Below are positions 1-6,167 of a stretch of DNA of 11,518 nucleotides, piece after piece. A model generated the notes under the pieces. That model made no database searches. It was not told the DNA's origin and saw nothing but the letters and a program-made list of their open reading frames with translations. Position 1 is the stretch's first letter, and each line of letters begins with the position of its first letter. The translations under genes were made by a program, and so were the position numbers. Source of the stretch: an uncultured Clostridia bacterium (GTDB lineage Bacteria > Bacillota > Clostridia > UMGS1883); contig CANQKL010000041.1 of NCBI GenBank assembly GCA_947624455.1, positions 1 to 11,518 of the forward strand. Direction: 5' to 3'.

Positions 1-42
1 GACCGAATCCAGGGGCGCGTCGGCCAAGGTCACAGCTTTCAT
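1..42 (-). CDS. N-terminal fragment of an unidentified protein, runs off the window
   Basis: Only the first 14 codons are visible, on the minus strand, reading MKAVTLADAPLDSV. The ATG at 40-42 is preceded by AAAGGAA with suitable spacing, which supports a real start. The gene lies 40 bases downstream of the minus-strand gene ending at 83, in the same direction, so the two may be co-transcribed. The opening residues are loosely compatible with a small FeoA-type domain, but 14 residues are far too few to assign a family. The rest of the gene lies outside the window. Confidence 0.45.
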   Translation of the reverse strand, partial: MKAVTLADAPLDSV

Positions 43-62
43 ATAGCACTTTCCTTTATTCT

Positions 63-82
63 GTCATAGTGCATAATATGAC
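63..82. repeat. 6-base inverted repeat GTCATA-N8-TATGAC
   Basis: GTCATA at 63-68 and TATGAC at 77-82 form a perfect dyad. It lies between the stop of the 190-residue gene and the ribosome binding site of the partial gene at 1-42. It could be an operator for the downstream gene or a weak hairpin in the transcript. There is no U-run next to it, so it does not look like a terminator. No known regulator consensus was recognised. Confidence 0.35.
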
Positions 83-655
83 CTAATTCGCCGATTTGTT
101 ATTGCCGGAGCCGCCGCGAAGGGTGACGATCACGCGCTTCGCCGCATTGTACAGCCGCTTTGGCCGGGATGGCAGGGGCTTTTCGAGTCTGGGAGTTTTT
201 TCGTATATGCAGTTCAGAGTTTCCATCGACCAGGGCAGCCGGGCAAAGACATCCAGCCTCAGTCGGCCGCCTTTGATAGGGGTAAACACGAAGCCGAGCC
301 TGCTGTTGAGCCGATACACCGCGTCGGGATTGCGCAGGTTTATAGAGCCTAACTCGTTCTTTTCGCTTAACCACGCCGGAGGACAATGCCCCTCGCCGAA
401 GAAGGTGTAGGCCGCCCGGTAGTTGACCTCGCCGTTTTGAGCGCCGAGGACCTTTATGCTGTCGGGCTTGTTCCAGCTCAGGCCCAGCGGAGACAGAGAC
501 GCCTCAAGCTCGTTTTTATAGGGCGCAATGCTTTTGAAAAAGTTCTGGCAGCCAGGACAGGCGCATTTCAAAAAATGAGGCCCCCGCTTGGCGTATATGG
601 CCCTGTTCCGCTTGACGGCGGGCTTTATTATGGACATTCCGTACATGAGCCTCAC
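83..655 (-). CDS. conserved-looking hypothetical protein with a CxCxxC cluster (190 aa)
   Basis: Family not recognised. The protein is predicted soluble, basic and without a signal peptide or membrane segment. Residues 31-36 read C-A-C-P-G-C, followed by Q-N-F-F. A second His-Cys pair (H90, C91) and a lone C149 follow, so a zinc or other metal site is plausible but unproven. The C-terminal 40 residues are rich in Lys, Arg, Pro and Gly. The chosen start is GTG at 653-655, which has a GAGGGGGTG ribosome binding site 5 bases upstream; internal ATG codons at residues 4 and 7 are alternatives with poorer sites. A TTGACA-17-TATTAT promoter lies directly upstream, which argues strongly that the gene is real. 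It is divergent from the YitT-family gene and is followed by the partial gene at 1-42. Confidence 0.8.
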   Translation of the reverse strand: MRLMYGMSIIKPAVKRNRAIYAKRGPHFLKCACPGCQNFFKSIAPYKNELEASLSPLGLSWNKPDSIKVLGAQNGEVNYRAAYTFFGEGHCPPAWLSEKNELGSINLRNPDAVYRLNSRLGFVFTPIKGGRLRLDVFARLPWSMETLNCIYEKTPRLEKPLPSRPKRLYNAAKRVIVTLRGGSGNNKSAN

Positions 656-675
656 GCGCTCACCCCCTCTACAAT

Positions 676-704
676 ATAATAACTCATTTTTTGTCGGATG
701 TCAA
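676..704 (-). promoter_or_regulatory. sigma-A promoter for the 190-aa gene
   Basis: On the minus strand TTGACA (699-704) is separated by exactly 17 bases from TATTAT (676-681). The -35 is perfect and the -10 has one mismatch. Transcription would begin about 10-15 bases before the GTG start, giving a very short leader that carries the ribosome binding site. Confidence 0.75.
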
Positions 705-795
705 GGAAAAACATACGCCCATCGGCGGGCGCGGGAGAAATATACATAAAAACTGCCCTGTCAGTGAAAAATATGACGGTGAAGGAGGCGGTTCG

Positions 796-1656
796 GTGAG
801 GGCAAAAATAAAAAAGGCGGCCCTTGGCCTCGGCGCCGATATATTGGGTTCGCTGCTGCTGGCGGTGGGAATATACTGCTTTTCTGAAAAAATCAATATC
901 GCTCCGGGCGGAGTCAGCGGCGTGGCGATAATGATAAAATATTTGACCTCCCTGCCGGTGGGACTTATGAATCTGGCCATGAACGTGCCGCTGCTGCTGT
1001 TGGCTTTTGGCTTCATGGGCTGGAGGTTTACCCTGCGGACGGTCAGGACGCTGGTTTTCAACAGTCTTATCCTGGATCTGCTGGTGACGCCGTTTTTCCC
1101 TCAATACGCGGGAGACAGGCTTTTAGGCTCGATTTTCGCGGGAGTGTTCATGGGGGCGGGATTGGGAGTGATTTTTTTCTCCGGCTCCACTACGGCTGGC
1201 ACGGACATAATATCGTTCCTCATCGAACGCAGGTTTCCGGATATACGCATAGGAACGGCATTGCTGCTCATTGACGGAGCGGTGCTGGCTTCGTCGGCTC
1301 TGGTGTTTGGCGACATAGAGTCGGTACTGTTCGGGGCGGTGGCCCTGTTTTGTCAAACCAGGATCATCGACGCCATAGTTTACGGAGCGGACAAGGGACA
1401 TATGGTGCTGGTGATATCCAGCCGCAGCGAGGCCATCGCCGCCCGTATCATTGCCGAAATGAATCGCAGCGCGACCTTCCTGAACGGAGCGGGGGCTTTC
1501 AGCGGCGAACCCACCAGGGTGCTGATGTGCGTCTTTCAGCCCAGGGAGTATCGGCGGCTCAGGGATATTGTCGCGGAGGAGGACGGCTCCGCCTTTGTGG
1601 TGCTGGCCGACGCGGCCCGTGTCATGGGAGAAGGGTTTAAAAGCATAGGAACGTAA
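796..1656 (+). CDS. YitT family membrane protein with C-terminal DUF2179 domain
   Basis: Integral membrane protein of the YitT family (286 aa, the usual length). The family is widespread in Firmicutes and its biochemical role is not established; a transporter has been suggested but not shown. The N-terminal ~195 residues hold several hydrophobic segments and the family motifs NIAPGGVSG (34-42) and GSTTAGTDI (130-138). Residues ~200-280, beginning GHMVLVIS, form the soluble DUF2179 domain, a PII-like fold that probably senses a small ligand in the cytoplasm. The start is the GTG at 796-798, which has a strong GAAGGAGG site 7 bases upstream. An in-frame extension back to 691 adds a polar stretch unlike the family and is not supported. 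No clear promoter was found between 656 and 795. The gene converges on lexA. Confidence 0.92.
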   Translation: MRAKIKKAALGLGADILGSLLLAVGIYCFSEKINIAPGGVSGVAIMIKYLTSLPVGLMNLAMNVPLLLLAFGFMGWRFTLRTVRTLVFNSLILDLLVTPFFPQYAGDRLLGSIFAGVFMGAGLGVIFFSGSTTAGTDIISFLIERRFPDIRIGTALLLIDGAVLASSALVFGDIESVLFGAVALFCQTRIIDAIVYGADKGHMVLVISSRSEAIAARIIAEMNRSATFLNGAGAFSGEPTRVLMCVFQPREYRRLRDIVAEEDGSAFVVLADAARVMGEGFKSIGT

Positions 1657-1746
1657 AAAAGGCCGAGGGGCTGTAAAAAAGTCGCGCAGACGCACGATTT
1701 TTTACAGCCCCATGCCTCCAAGTTACATAGTTAATTTTTTCGGCCT
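1655..1746 (-). terminator. possible terminator structure downstream of lexA
   Basis: Read on the minus strand, AGGCCGA (1740-1746) can pair with TCGGCCT (1660-1666), and the second arm runs into six T residues (1655-1660). The 14-bp hairpin at 1667-1711 would stack directly inside this outer stem, leaving a 28-base bulge on one side. The U-run overlaps the stop codon of the converging yitT-type gene. The layout fits a lexA terminator, but the bulge makes it non-canonical. Confidence 0.4.
1667..1711. repeat. intergenic repeat, copy A: perfect 14-bp inverted repeat
   Basis: GGGGCTGTAAAAAA (1667-1680) is perfectly complementary to TTTTTTACAGCCCC (1698-1711). The 17-base centre holds the core GTCGCGCAGAC and can form a small GCG-CAGA-CGC tip. 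The left arm plus centre matches two other places in this window (7541-7567 on the minus strand and 11273 onward), so this is a dispersed repeat and not only a local hairpin. It begins 10 bases after the stop of the YitT-family gene. No ORF is inside it. Confidence 0.8.
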
Positions 1747-1789
1747 CTTGGCCCAAGACCGGTAAATTGCCTTTTGACTTGACCAAGCT

Positions 1790-2410
1790 CTAAAGCAGGC
1801 TGCGGAACACTCCGACCACAAGGCCGAGTATGCTGACACTGTTCACGATTATTGGCTCCATGTCGTCGTTCTCCGGCTGAAGGCGGAAGTGACCGTTCTC
1901 CTTATAAAAGGTCTTTACGGTGGCGCTGTCCTCGACCAAGGCCACGACCATGTCGCCGTTATTGGCCACAGGCTGCTGGCGCACTATTACGTAATCCCCA
2001 TCGTAAATACCCACGTTTATCATGCTGTCGCCCTGAACCTTGAGCATGAACAGGTCGGCGTTTTGAGCAAAATCCATTGGCAGGAAGAAGGTTCCCTCGT
2101 GATTTTCCTCGGCAAGTATAGGCTGACCGGCGGCCACGCGGCCGACGATAGGCACCTCGAGGAATTCCCTCTCCATGGGCGGTATCGTAATGGAGGGCCG
2201 AGGGCTGGTTATCCTCAGAGCGCGGGAACTGCCCTCCGCCTTTTCCAGCTTGCCGTCCCGCTCCAGCCGCTTCAAATAGCCGTGAACGGTGGATGGGGAG
2301 TTTAGCCCTACGGCCTCGCCAATCTCCCTGACGGTGGGAGGGTAGCCGTGAACGCTGGAATACTGATCGATATATGTGAGGATCTCCTGCTGCTTGCCTG
2401 GATTTGCCAT
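1790..2410 (-). CDS. lexA: LexA, SOS-response transcriptional repressor and self-cleaving protease
   Basis: LexA represses DNA-damage genes and is inactivated by RecA-stimulated self-cleavage. The 206-residue length is normal. Residues 1-65 form the winged helix-turn-helix domain, with the family pattern GYPPTVREIG followed by the recognition helix around SPSTVHGYLKRLE (38-50). The Ala94-Gly95 cleavage bond lies in VGRVAAGQP. The catalytic dyad is Ser129 in VQGDSM and Lys166 in ATVKTFY. All residues needed for repression and self-cleavage are present. The ATG has AAGGAG 9 bases upstream. It lies 93 bases downstream of ychF on the same strand, has its own promoter and SOS operator there, and probably also receives read-through from ychF because no terminator is visible between them. 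Confidence 0.97.
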   Translation of the reverse strand: MANPGKQQEILTYIDQYSSVHGYPPTVREIGEAVGLNSPSTVHGYLKRLERDGKLEKAEGSSRALRITSPRPSITIPPMEREFLEVPIVGRVAAGQPILAEENHEGTFFLPMDFAQNADLFMLKVQGDSMINVGIYDGDYVIVRQQPVANNGDMVVALVEDSATVKTFYKENGHFRLQPENDDMEPIIVNSVSILGLVVGVFRSLL

Positions 2411-2433
2411 AATAATTCACTCCTTACATGAGT

Positions 2434-2462
2434 ATTATAGCATAAGTTTCACAAAAATGCAA
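2434..2462 (-). promoter_or_regulatory. lexA promoter
   Basis: On the minus strand TTGCAT (2457-2462) and a perfect TATAAT (2434-2439) are 17 bases apart. The -35 matches consensus at three of six positions, as expected for a repressed promoter that overlaps an operator. Confidence 0.7.
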
Positions 2463-2472
2463 ACAAATGTTC
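2461..2472. promoter_or_regulatory. LexA-binding SOS box in the lexA promoter
   Basis: On the minus strand the sequence is GAACATTTGTTT, matching the Firmicutes SOS core GAAC-N4-GTTC with a single mismatch in the last base. It overlaps the -35 element by two bases, the right place for autorepression. A second half-site, GAACATTTTGT on the plus strand from 2484, lies 11 bases away and may be a weak auxiliary site. Confidence 0.65.
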
Positions 2473-2503
2473 AGAAAAATTGTGAACATTTTGTAAACTT
2501 TTG

Positions 2504-3601
2504 TCAGACATTGAATCTGAACAGCACGATATCTCCGTCCTTCATCACATACTCCTTGCCCTCGCTGCGGACAAGGCCCTTTTCCTTGGCGGCGGTCATA
2601 GAGCCGCAGGCCATGAGGTCGTCGTATGCCACTACCTCCGCCCGAATGAAGCCGCGCTCAAAGTCGGTGTGTATTTTACCGGCGGCCTGGGGAGCCTTAG
2701 TACCCTTGGTTATGGTCCAAGCCCGAACCTCGGGAGTACCGGCGGTCAGGTAGCTGATAAGGCCAAGAAGCTTGTAGCTCTTTTTGACCAGTCTGTCCAG
2801 TCCCGACTCGCTAAGCCCCATTTCCTCAAGAAACATCTGTTTTTCCTCGGGTTCAAGACCGCTGATCTCCTCCTCTATACGGGCGGAGATGGGCAGTACC
2901 TCGGCTCCCTCGGCGGCGGCGATCTCCTCGACCACCTTGACGAAGGGGTTGTTTTCAATGCCGTCCGCGAAGTCGTTCTCACCCACGTTTGCGGCATAAA
3001 GCACGGGCTTCATCGTCAGCAGGGACAGCTCCTTGGCAATAGCCGCCTCCTCGTCGGTAAGGGGGACGGTGCGGGCGCTCTTGCCAGCCTCGAGAGCGGC
3101 CTTGAACCTCTGCCACATATCCATTTCAGCGGCGTACTTCTTGTCTCCGGACTTCATGGATTTGCCGACGCGCTCAATGCGCTTTTCCACGCTTTCCAGA
3201 TCCGCGAAAATAAGCTCCAGATCAATAGTCTCTATGTCCCTTTTTGGATCGACGCTGCCTTCAACGTGGATTATGTTGCTGTCCTCAAAGCAGCGTACTA
3301 CATGGACGATGGCGTCCACCTCCCGTATGTGCGCGAGGAACTTGTTTCCCAGACCCTCGCCGCGGCTGGCGCCCTTCACCAGGCCGGCGATGTCTACAAA
3401 CTCCACAATGGCGGGAGTGATTTTTTCGGGCTTGTACATTTTTGCCAGCTCGTCAAGCCTTTCGTCCGGAACTGTGACTATGCCAACATTAGGCTCGATG
3501 GTGCAGAAGGGGTAATTGGCGCTCTCCGCCCCGGCTTGAGTAATAGCGTTGAAAAGCGTGCTTTTTCCCACGTTTGGAAGGCCCACTATGCCGAGCTTCA
3601 T
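2504..3601 (-). CDS. ychF: YchF/Ola1-type redox-regulated ATPase
   Basis: Universally conserved TRAFAC-class P-loop NTPase of the Obg family that associates with ribosomes and prefers ATP. Length (365 aa) is standard. The N-terminus shows the Walker A GLPNVGKST (7-15), then switch I around YPFCTIEPN (30-38), and the G3 segment VDIAGLVKGAS. The G4 position is NVGE (205-208) in place of NKxD, the change that gives YchF its ATP preference. A coiled-coil segment follows G3 (roughly 130-165), and the C-terminal ~85 residues are the TGS domain ending in DGDIVLFRFNV. The ATG at 3599-3601 has AAAGGAG 9 bases upstream. It is divergent from the two-component operon and lies upstream of lexA. Confidence 0.97.
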   Translation of the reverse strand: MKLGIVGLPNVGKSTLFNAITQAGAESANYPFCTIEPNVGIVTVPDERLDELAKMYKPEKITPAIVEFVDIAGLVKGASRGEGLGNKFLAHIREVDAIVHVVRCFEDSNIIHVEGSVDPKRDIETIDLELIFADLESVEKRIERVGKSMKSGDKKYAAEMDMWQRFKAALEAGKSARTVPLTDEEAAIAKELSLLTMKPVLYAANVGENDFADGIENNPFVKVVEEIAAAEGAEVLPISARIEEEISGLEPEEKQMFLEEMGLSESGLDRLVKKSYKLLGLISYLTAGTPEVRAWTITKGTKAPQAAGKIHTDFERGFIRAEVVAYDDLMACGSMTAAKEKGLVRSEGKEYVMKDGDIVLFRFNV

Positions 3602-3640
3602 ATATCATATCTCCTTTGTTTTCCTTATTTAACAGAAGAT

Positions 3641-3669
3641 ATTATAGCACATAAATGACCGCCGTTCAA
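3641..3669 (-). promoter_or_regulatory. ychF promoter
   Basis: On the minus strand TTGAAC (3664-3669) is separated by 17 bases from a perfect TATAAT (3641-3646). This gives a leader of about 30 bases before the ychF start, containing its ribosome binding site. Confidence 0.75.
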
Positions 3670-3836
3670 GTGTTTTGTAAAAAAATTTGGCAAAAGAGGC
3701 CCCGTTTTTCATTGGCGGCTGCGGCGTAAAGCGTCGCAATTTCATATTTTTTGCCGCGAATGTTCAATAAATGTTTACAAAAAAAACAAATATATAAAAT
3801 ATTCTTATGCTAAATTCATTATATCATAAAAAAGGA
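3670..3836. other. AT-rich divergent intergenic region between ychF and the two-component operon
   Basis: The full gap between genes is 3602-3907. The middle part has no credible ORF. It holds a small imperfect hairpin, GCGGCG (3721-3726) with CGTCGC (3732-3737), then a very AT-rich tract. A TTTACA at 3774-3779 followed by TAAAAT at 3795-3800 could be a weak second promoter (spacer only 15). TTCATATTT at 3741-3749 recurs upstream of the protease gene at 6109-6117. Confidence 0.4.
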
Positions 3837-3865
3837 TTTACATGAGAGTTTTTTTGTGATATAAT
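3837..3865 (+). promoter_or_regulatory. promoter of the two-component operon
   Basis: TTTACA (3837-3842), a 17-base spacer and a perfect TATAAT (3860-3865) form a near-consensus sigma-A promoter. The start codon of the response regulator follows about 35 bases after the expected transcription start, with AAAGGGGGA as its ribosome binding site. Confidence 0.8.
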
Positions 3866-3907
3866 AGTTTATAAAAAGGAAATATTTTCTCAAAGGGGGA
3901 ATTTGCG

Positions 3908-4621
3908 ATGAAAAAGACTCAGAAGATACTTATAGTTGACGACGACGCAAATATCTGTGAGCTGGTGCGGCTCTACCTTAAAAAAGAAGGCTTTGAGACA
4001 ATTATCTGCTCCAACGGGGAAAAGGCGTTGGAGGAGTTCGCGGCCGAGCAGCCAGACCTGGCCATCTTGGACATAATGATGCCCAAGGTGGACGGTATGA
4101 CGGTCTGTCGAGAGATACGTAAGACCAGTAATATGCCCATAATCATGCTCACGGCCAAGGGCGAGACTTTCGATAAGGTTCTGGGTCTGGAGCTGGGAGC
4201 CGACGACTATATGGTAAAGCCTTTTGAGGGAAAGGAGCTGGTGGCGAGGGTAAAAGCCGTCCTGCGCCGCAGCGAGGCTCAGAAGGAGGAAAACGAGGAA
4301 AAGATAATCCGTTATCCCAATATAGTCATAAACCTCACCAACTATGAGCTGACCCTTGGGGACAAGTCCTTCGACATACCTCCAAAGGAGCTTGAGCTGC
4401 TGTACTTTTTGGCAAGCCATCCCAACCGGGTATTCACCCGGGAGCAGCTGCTGGAGGACGTTTGGGGCTTTGACTACTACGGCGACTCCCGGACGGTGGA
4501 CGTTCATGTGAAGCGGCTGAGGGAAAAGCTTGAAGGCTACGACGACAGTTGGTCGCTCAAGACCGTTTGGGGCGTGGGATACAAGTTCGAGGTCAAGCCG
4601 GAGGTGAAGCCGGTTGGGTAA
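3908..4621 (+). CDS. OmpR/PhoB-family response regulator
   Basis: Cytoplasmic DNA-binding response regulator, 237 aa, normal for the family. The receiver domain (about 5-118) has the acidic pair D11/D12, phospho-acceptor D55 in LDIMMPK, the switch Thr82 in MLTAK and Lys104 in VKPF, so it should be phosphorylated normally. A short charged linker leads to a winged-helix effector domain (about 136-230), with the recognition helix around SRTVDVHVKRLREKL and the C-terminal hairpin WGVGYKF. The ATG has AAAGGGGGA 7 bases upstream. Its last codons overlap the start of the cognate histidine kinase. The specific orthologue (ResD, PhoP, CssR and similar) cannot be fixed from motifs alone; linkage to an HtrA protease suggests envelope or secretion stress. 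Confidence 0.95.
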   Translation: MKKTQKILIVDDDANICELVRLYLKKEGFETIICSNGEKALEEFAAEQPDLAILDIMMPKVDGMTVCREIRKTSNMPIIMLTAKGETFDKVLGLELGADDYMVKPFEGKELVARVKAVLRRSEAQKEENEEKIIRYPNIVINLTNYELTLGDKSFDIPPKELELLYFLASHPNRVFTREQLLEDVWGFDYYGDSRTVDVHVKRLREKLEGYDDSWSLKTVWGVGYKFEVKPEVKPVG

Positions 4622-6068
4622 AACCTTATTCACCCGCGTCTTTCTTACCACAGTTCTTGTTATTTTGCTGTCCTGCATCCTGTCTACCACGCTGCTGTAC
4701 AGCCAGCTTGGCAACTATATAGTCCGAACTGAGAGCGAGGAGCTGGAGGACGTGACTAAGCGCGTGGCGGAAATAACCGGTCAGTTCATTGACGACAGCG
4801 CCGCCCAGAAGTGGCTGTTCAACCATATTGAGACTCAGAGCCGGAACAACCGCTGTTCGATCTTCGTGCTGAACACCAACGCTGAGATAGTTACCATGGC
4901 CGGCGCGGGGGATTTCATCAATCAGGACAAGCTGGATGTGAGCCTTATAAGCAGAGCGCTGGAGGGCGAGAGCTACAGCTATATATCCGGCGACAAGACC
5001 GAGGCGATTGCCAAGAACACCTTTGTAGCGGTGGAACCCATAACCGCCACCTATAACGGTGAGCCCTTGATCATGGGCGCGGTGATGGTCTGCAAGCCTA
5101 TGCCGCAGATACAGCAGGCCCGTAACGAGGTGATGGGGCTGATGGTGACGTCTCAGGCCATTGCCATAATGATAGCCTTTTTGTTCAGCTTTATGCTGGC
5201 GAGGAGCATTTCCCGTCCGGTGAGCAAGCTCAGCTCCGCGGCCAAGGCTGTGGCTTCCGGCGATTTCACCAAGCGGATAGATTATGAATCCAAGGATGAG
5301 ATAGGGGAGCTGATATACAGCTTCAACTACATGACCGGCGCACTCAAGGAGATAGACGAGGCCCGCAGCAGCTTTGTCAGCAACGTGGCCCACGAGCTTA
5401 GGACTCCGATGACCATAATCAGCGGTTTTGTGGAGGGCATCATTGACGGCACCATCAGCGAGGACGAGAAGGACAAGTATCTCGCCATAGTGCTGAGCGA
5501 GTCGAGGCGGCTGGGACGGCTGGTCAACGATCTTTTGGAGACCAGCAGGCTGGAGAGCGGCACCGCGAAGCTGGTGATGAGGCAGATAGATATTAACGAA
5601 ATGCTCAGAAAGGGCGTTATCAGTTATGAAAACGCCATCACCCAGAAAAAGCTGAATGTGGAGATAGAGTTTAAGCGGGAACACAGCTTTGCCATCGGCG
5701 ACGAGGATTCCATCTACCGCGTGATAATGAACCTTTTGGACAATGCCATCAAGTATGCCCCCGAGGGGGGATATATCAAGGTCAGGAGCTACGAGTCCGG
5801 CCGCAAGGTGGAGGTCAGCATAGAAAACAGCGGAGAAGGGATCAGCGAACGGGACATATCCCATATTTGGGAACGGTTCTACAAGGCTGACAAAAGCCGG
5901 GGCATGGACAAGCGCGGCGTTGGCCTTGGGCTGTATTTGGTCAAGACCATAATTAGCCAGCACAACAACCGTATCTGGGCTGAAAGCAAGGAGGGCGAGT
6001 ACACGAGATTTATCTTTACGCTTGACCGTCCCGGGGGAGGAATTAAAAAATCTGAGCAACAATCTTAA
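4614..6068 (+). CDS. membrane sensor histidine kinase, partner of the upstream regulator
   Basis: Class I sensor kinase of 484 aa. TM1 is at about 9-30, an extracytoplasmic sensor region at about 31-172 (probably a PAS/Cache-like fold, by length only), and TM2 at about 175-196. HAMP follows (197-250). The HisKA domain has phospho-acceptor His260 in VAHELRTP. The ATPase domain has the N box with N373 and N377 (NLLDNAIKYAP), a G1 box NSGEGI (405-410) with Asn where many kinases have Asp (a common variant), the F box IWERFYKAD and the G2 box GVGLGL (435-440). All motifs for autophosphorylation are present. The start is TTG at 4614-4616, inside the end of the regulator gene (8-base overlap), with GGAGGTG 7 bases upstream. 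This indicates translational coupling. Confidence 0.94.
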   Translation: MGKTLFTRVFLTTVLVILLSCILSTTLLYSQLGNYIVRTESEELEDVTKRVAEITGQFIDDSAAQKWLFNHIETQSRNNRCSIFVLNTNAEIVTMAGAGDFINQDKLDVSLISRALEGESYSYISGDKTEAIAKNTFVAVEPITATYNGEPLIMGAVMVCKPMPQIQQARNEVMGLMVTSQAIAIMIAFLFSFMLARSISRPVSKLSSAAKAVASGDFTKRIDYESKDEIGELIYSFNYMTGALKEIDEARSSFVSNVAHELRTPMTIISGFVEGIIDGTISEDEKDKYLAIVLSESRRLGRLVNDLLETSRLESGTAKLVMRQIDINEMLRKGVISYENAITQKKLNVEIEFKREHSFAIGDEDSIYRVIMNLLDNAIKYAPEGGYIKVRSYESGRKVEVSIENSGEGISERDISHIWERFYKADKSRGMDKRGVGLGLYLVKTIISQHNNRIWAESKEGEYTRFIFTLDRPGGGIKKSEQQS

Positions 6069-6102
6069 AATACCAGCATATGTTTTTTAAAGGAAGTTTA
6101 AA

Positions 6103-6123
6103 ATGAAGTTCATATTTGTTTAA
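6103..6123 (+). other. possible hexapeptide mini-ORF with its own ribosome binding site
   Basis: ATG at 6103 opens a six-codon frame (MKFIFV, stop TAA) preceded by AAAGGAAG at 6089-6096 with 6-base spacing. It lies in the 99-base gap between kinase and protease. It may be a leader peptide, a remnant, or chance in AT-rich sequence. Confidence 0.2.
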
Positions 6124-6134
6124 TATTTGAGTTT

Positions 6135-6140
6135 TATAAT
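6135..6140 (+). promoter_or_regulatory. possible -10 element before the HtrA gene
   Basis: A perfect TATAAT lies 27 bases before the HtrA start codon. No good -35 exists at 16-18 bases upstream, so any promoter here would need an activator, plausibly the adjacent response regulator. There is no terminator after the kinase, so read-through is also likely. Confidence 0.35.
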
Positions 6141-6167
6141 GGTTATAGAAAGAAAGGAATGATTTTT

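Noticed and set aside
691..795. N-terminal extension of the YitT-family protein to 691
   Set aside because: The added 35 residues are polar and atypical, the frame opens at a TTG with no ribosome site, and GAAGGAGG sits 7 bases before the GTG at 796.
2501..3658. 385-codon open frame on the plus strand, antisense to ychF
   Set aside because: Mirror of a conserved gene with biased third positions; no ribosome binding site, and the translation resembles no known protein, while YchF on the other strand is unmistakable.
3890..4714. 274-codon minus-strand frame opposite the response regulator
   Set aside because: Shadow of the regulator and kinase start; no family resemblance and no start signals.
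4626..6062. 478-codon open frame on the minus strand, antisense to the histidine kinase
   Set aside because: Produced by the codon bias of the kinase gene. The kinase has complete motifs and a good start; the antisense frame has neither.
6159..6167. ATG at 6159 as the HtrA start
   Set aside because: It directly abuts the AAAGGA ribosome site, leaving no spacing; the ATG at 6168 has the correct distance.
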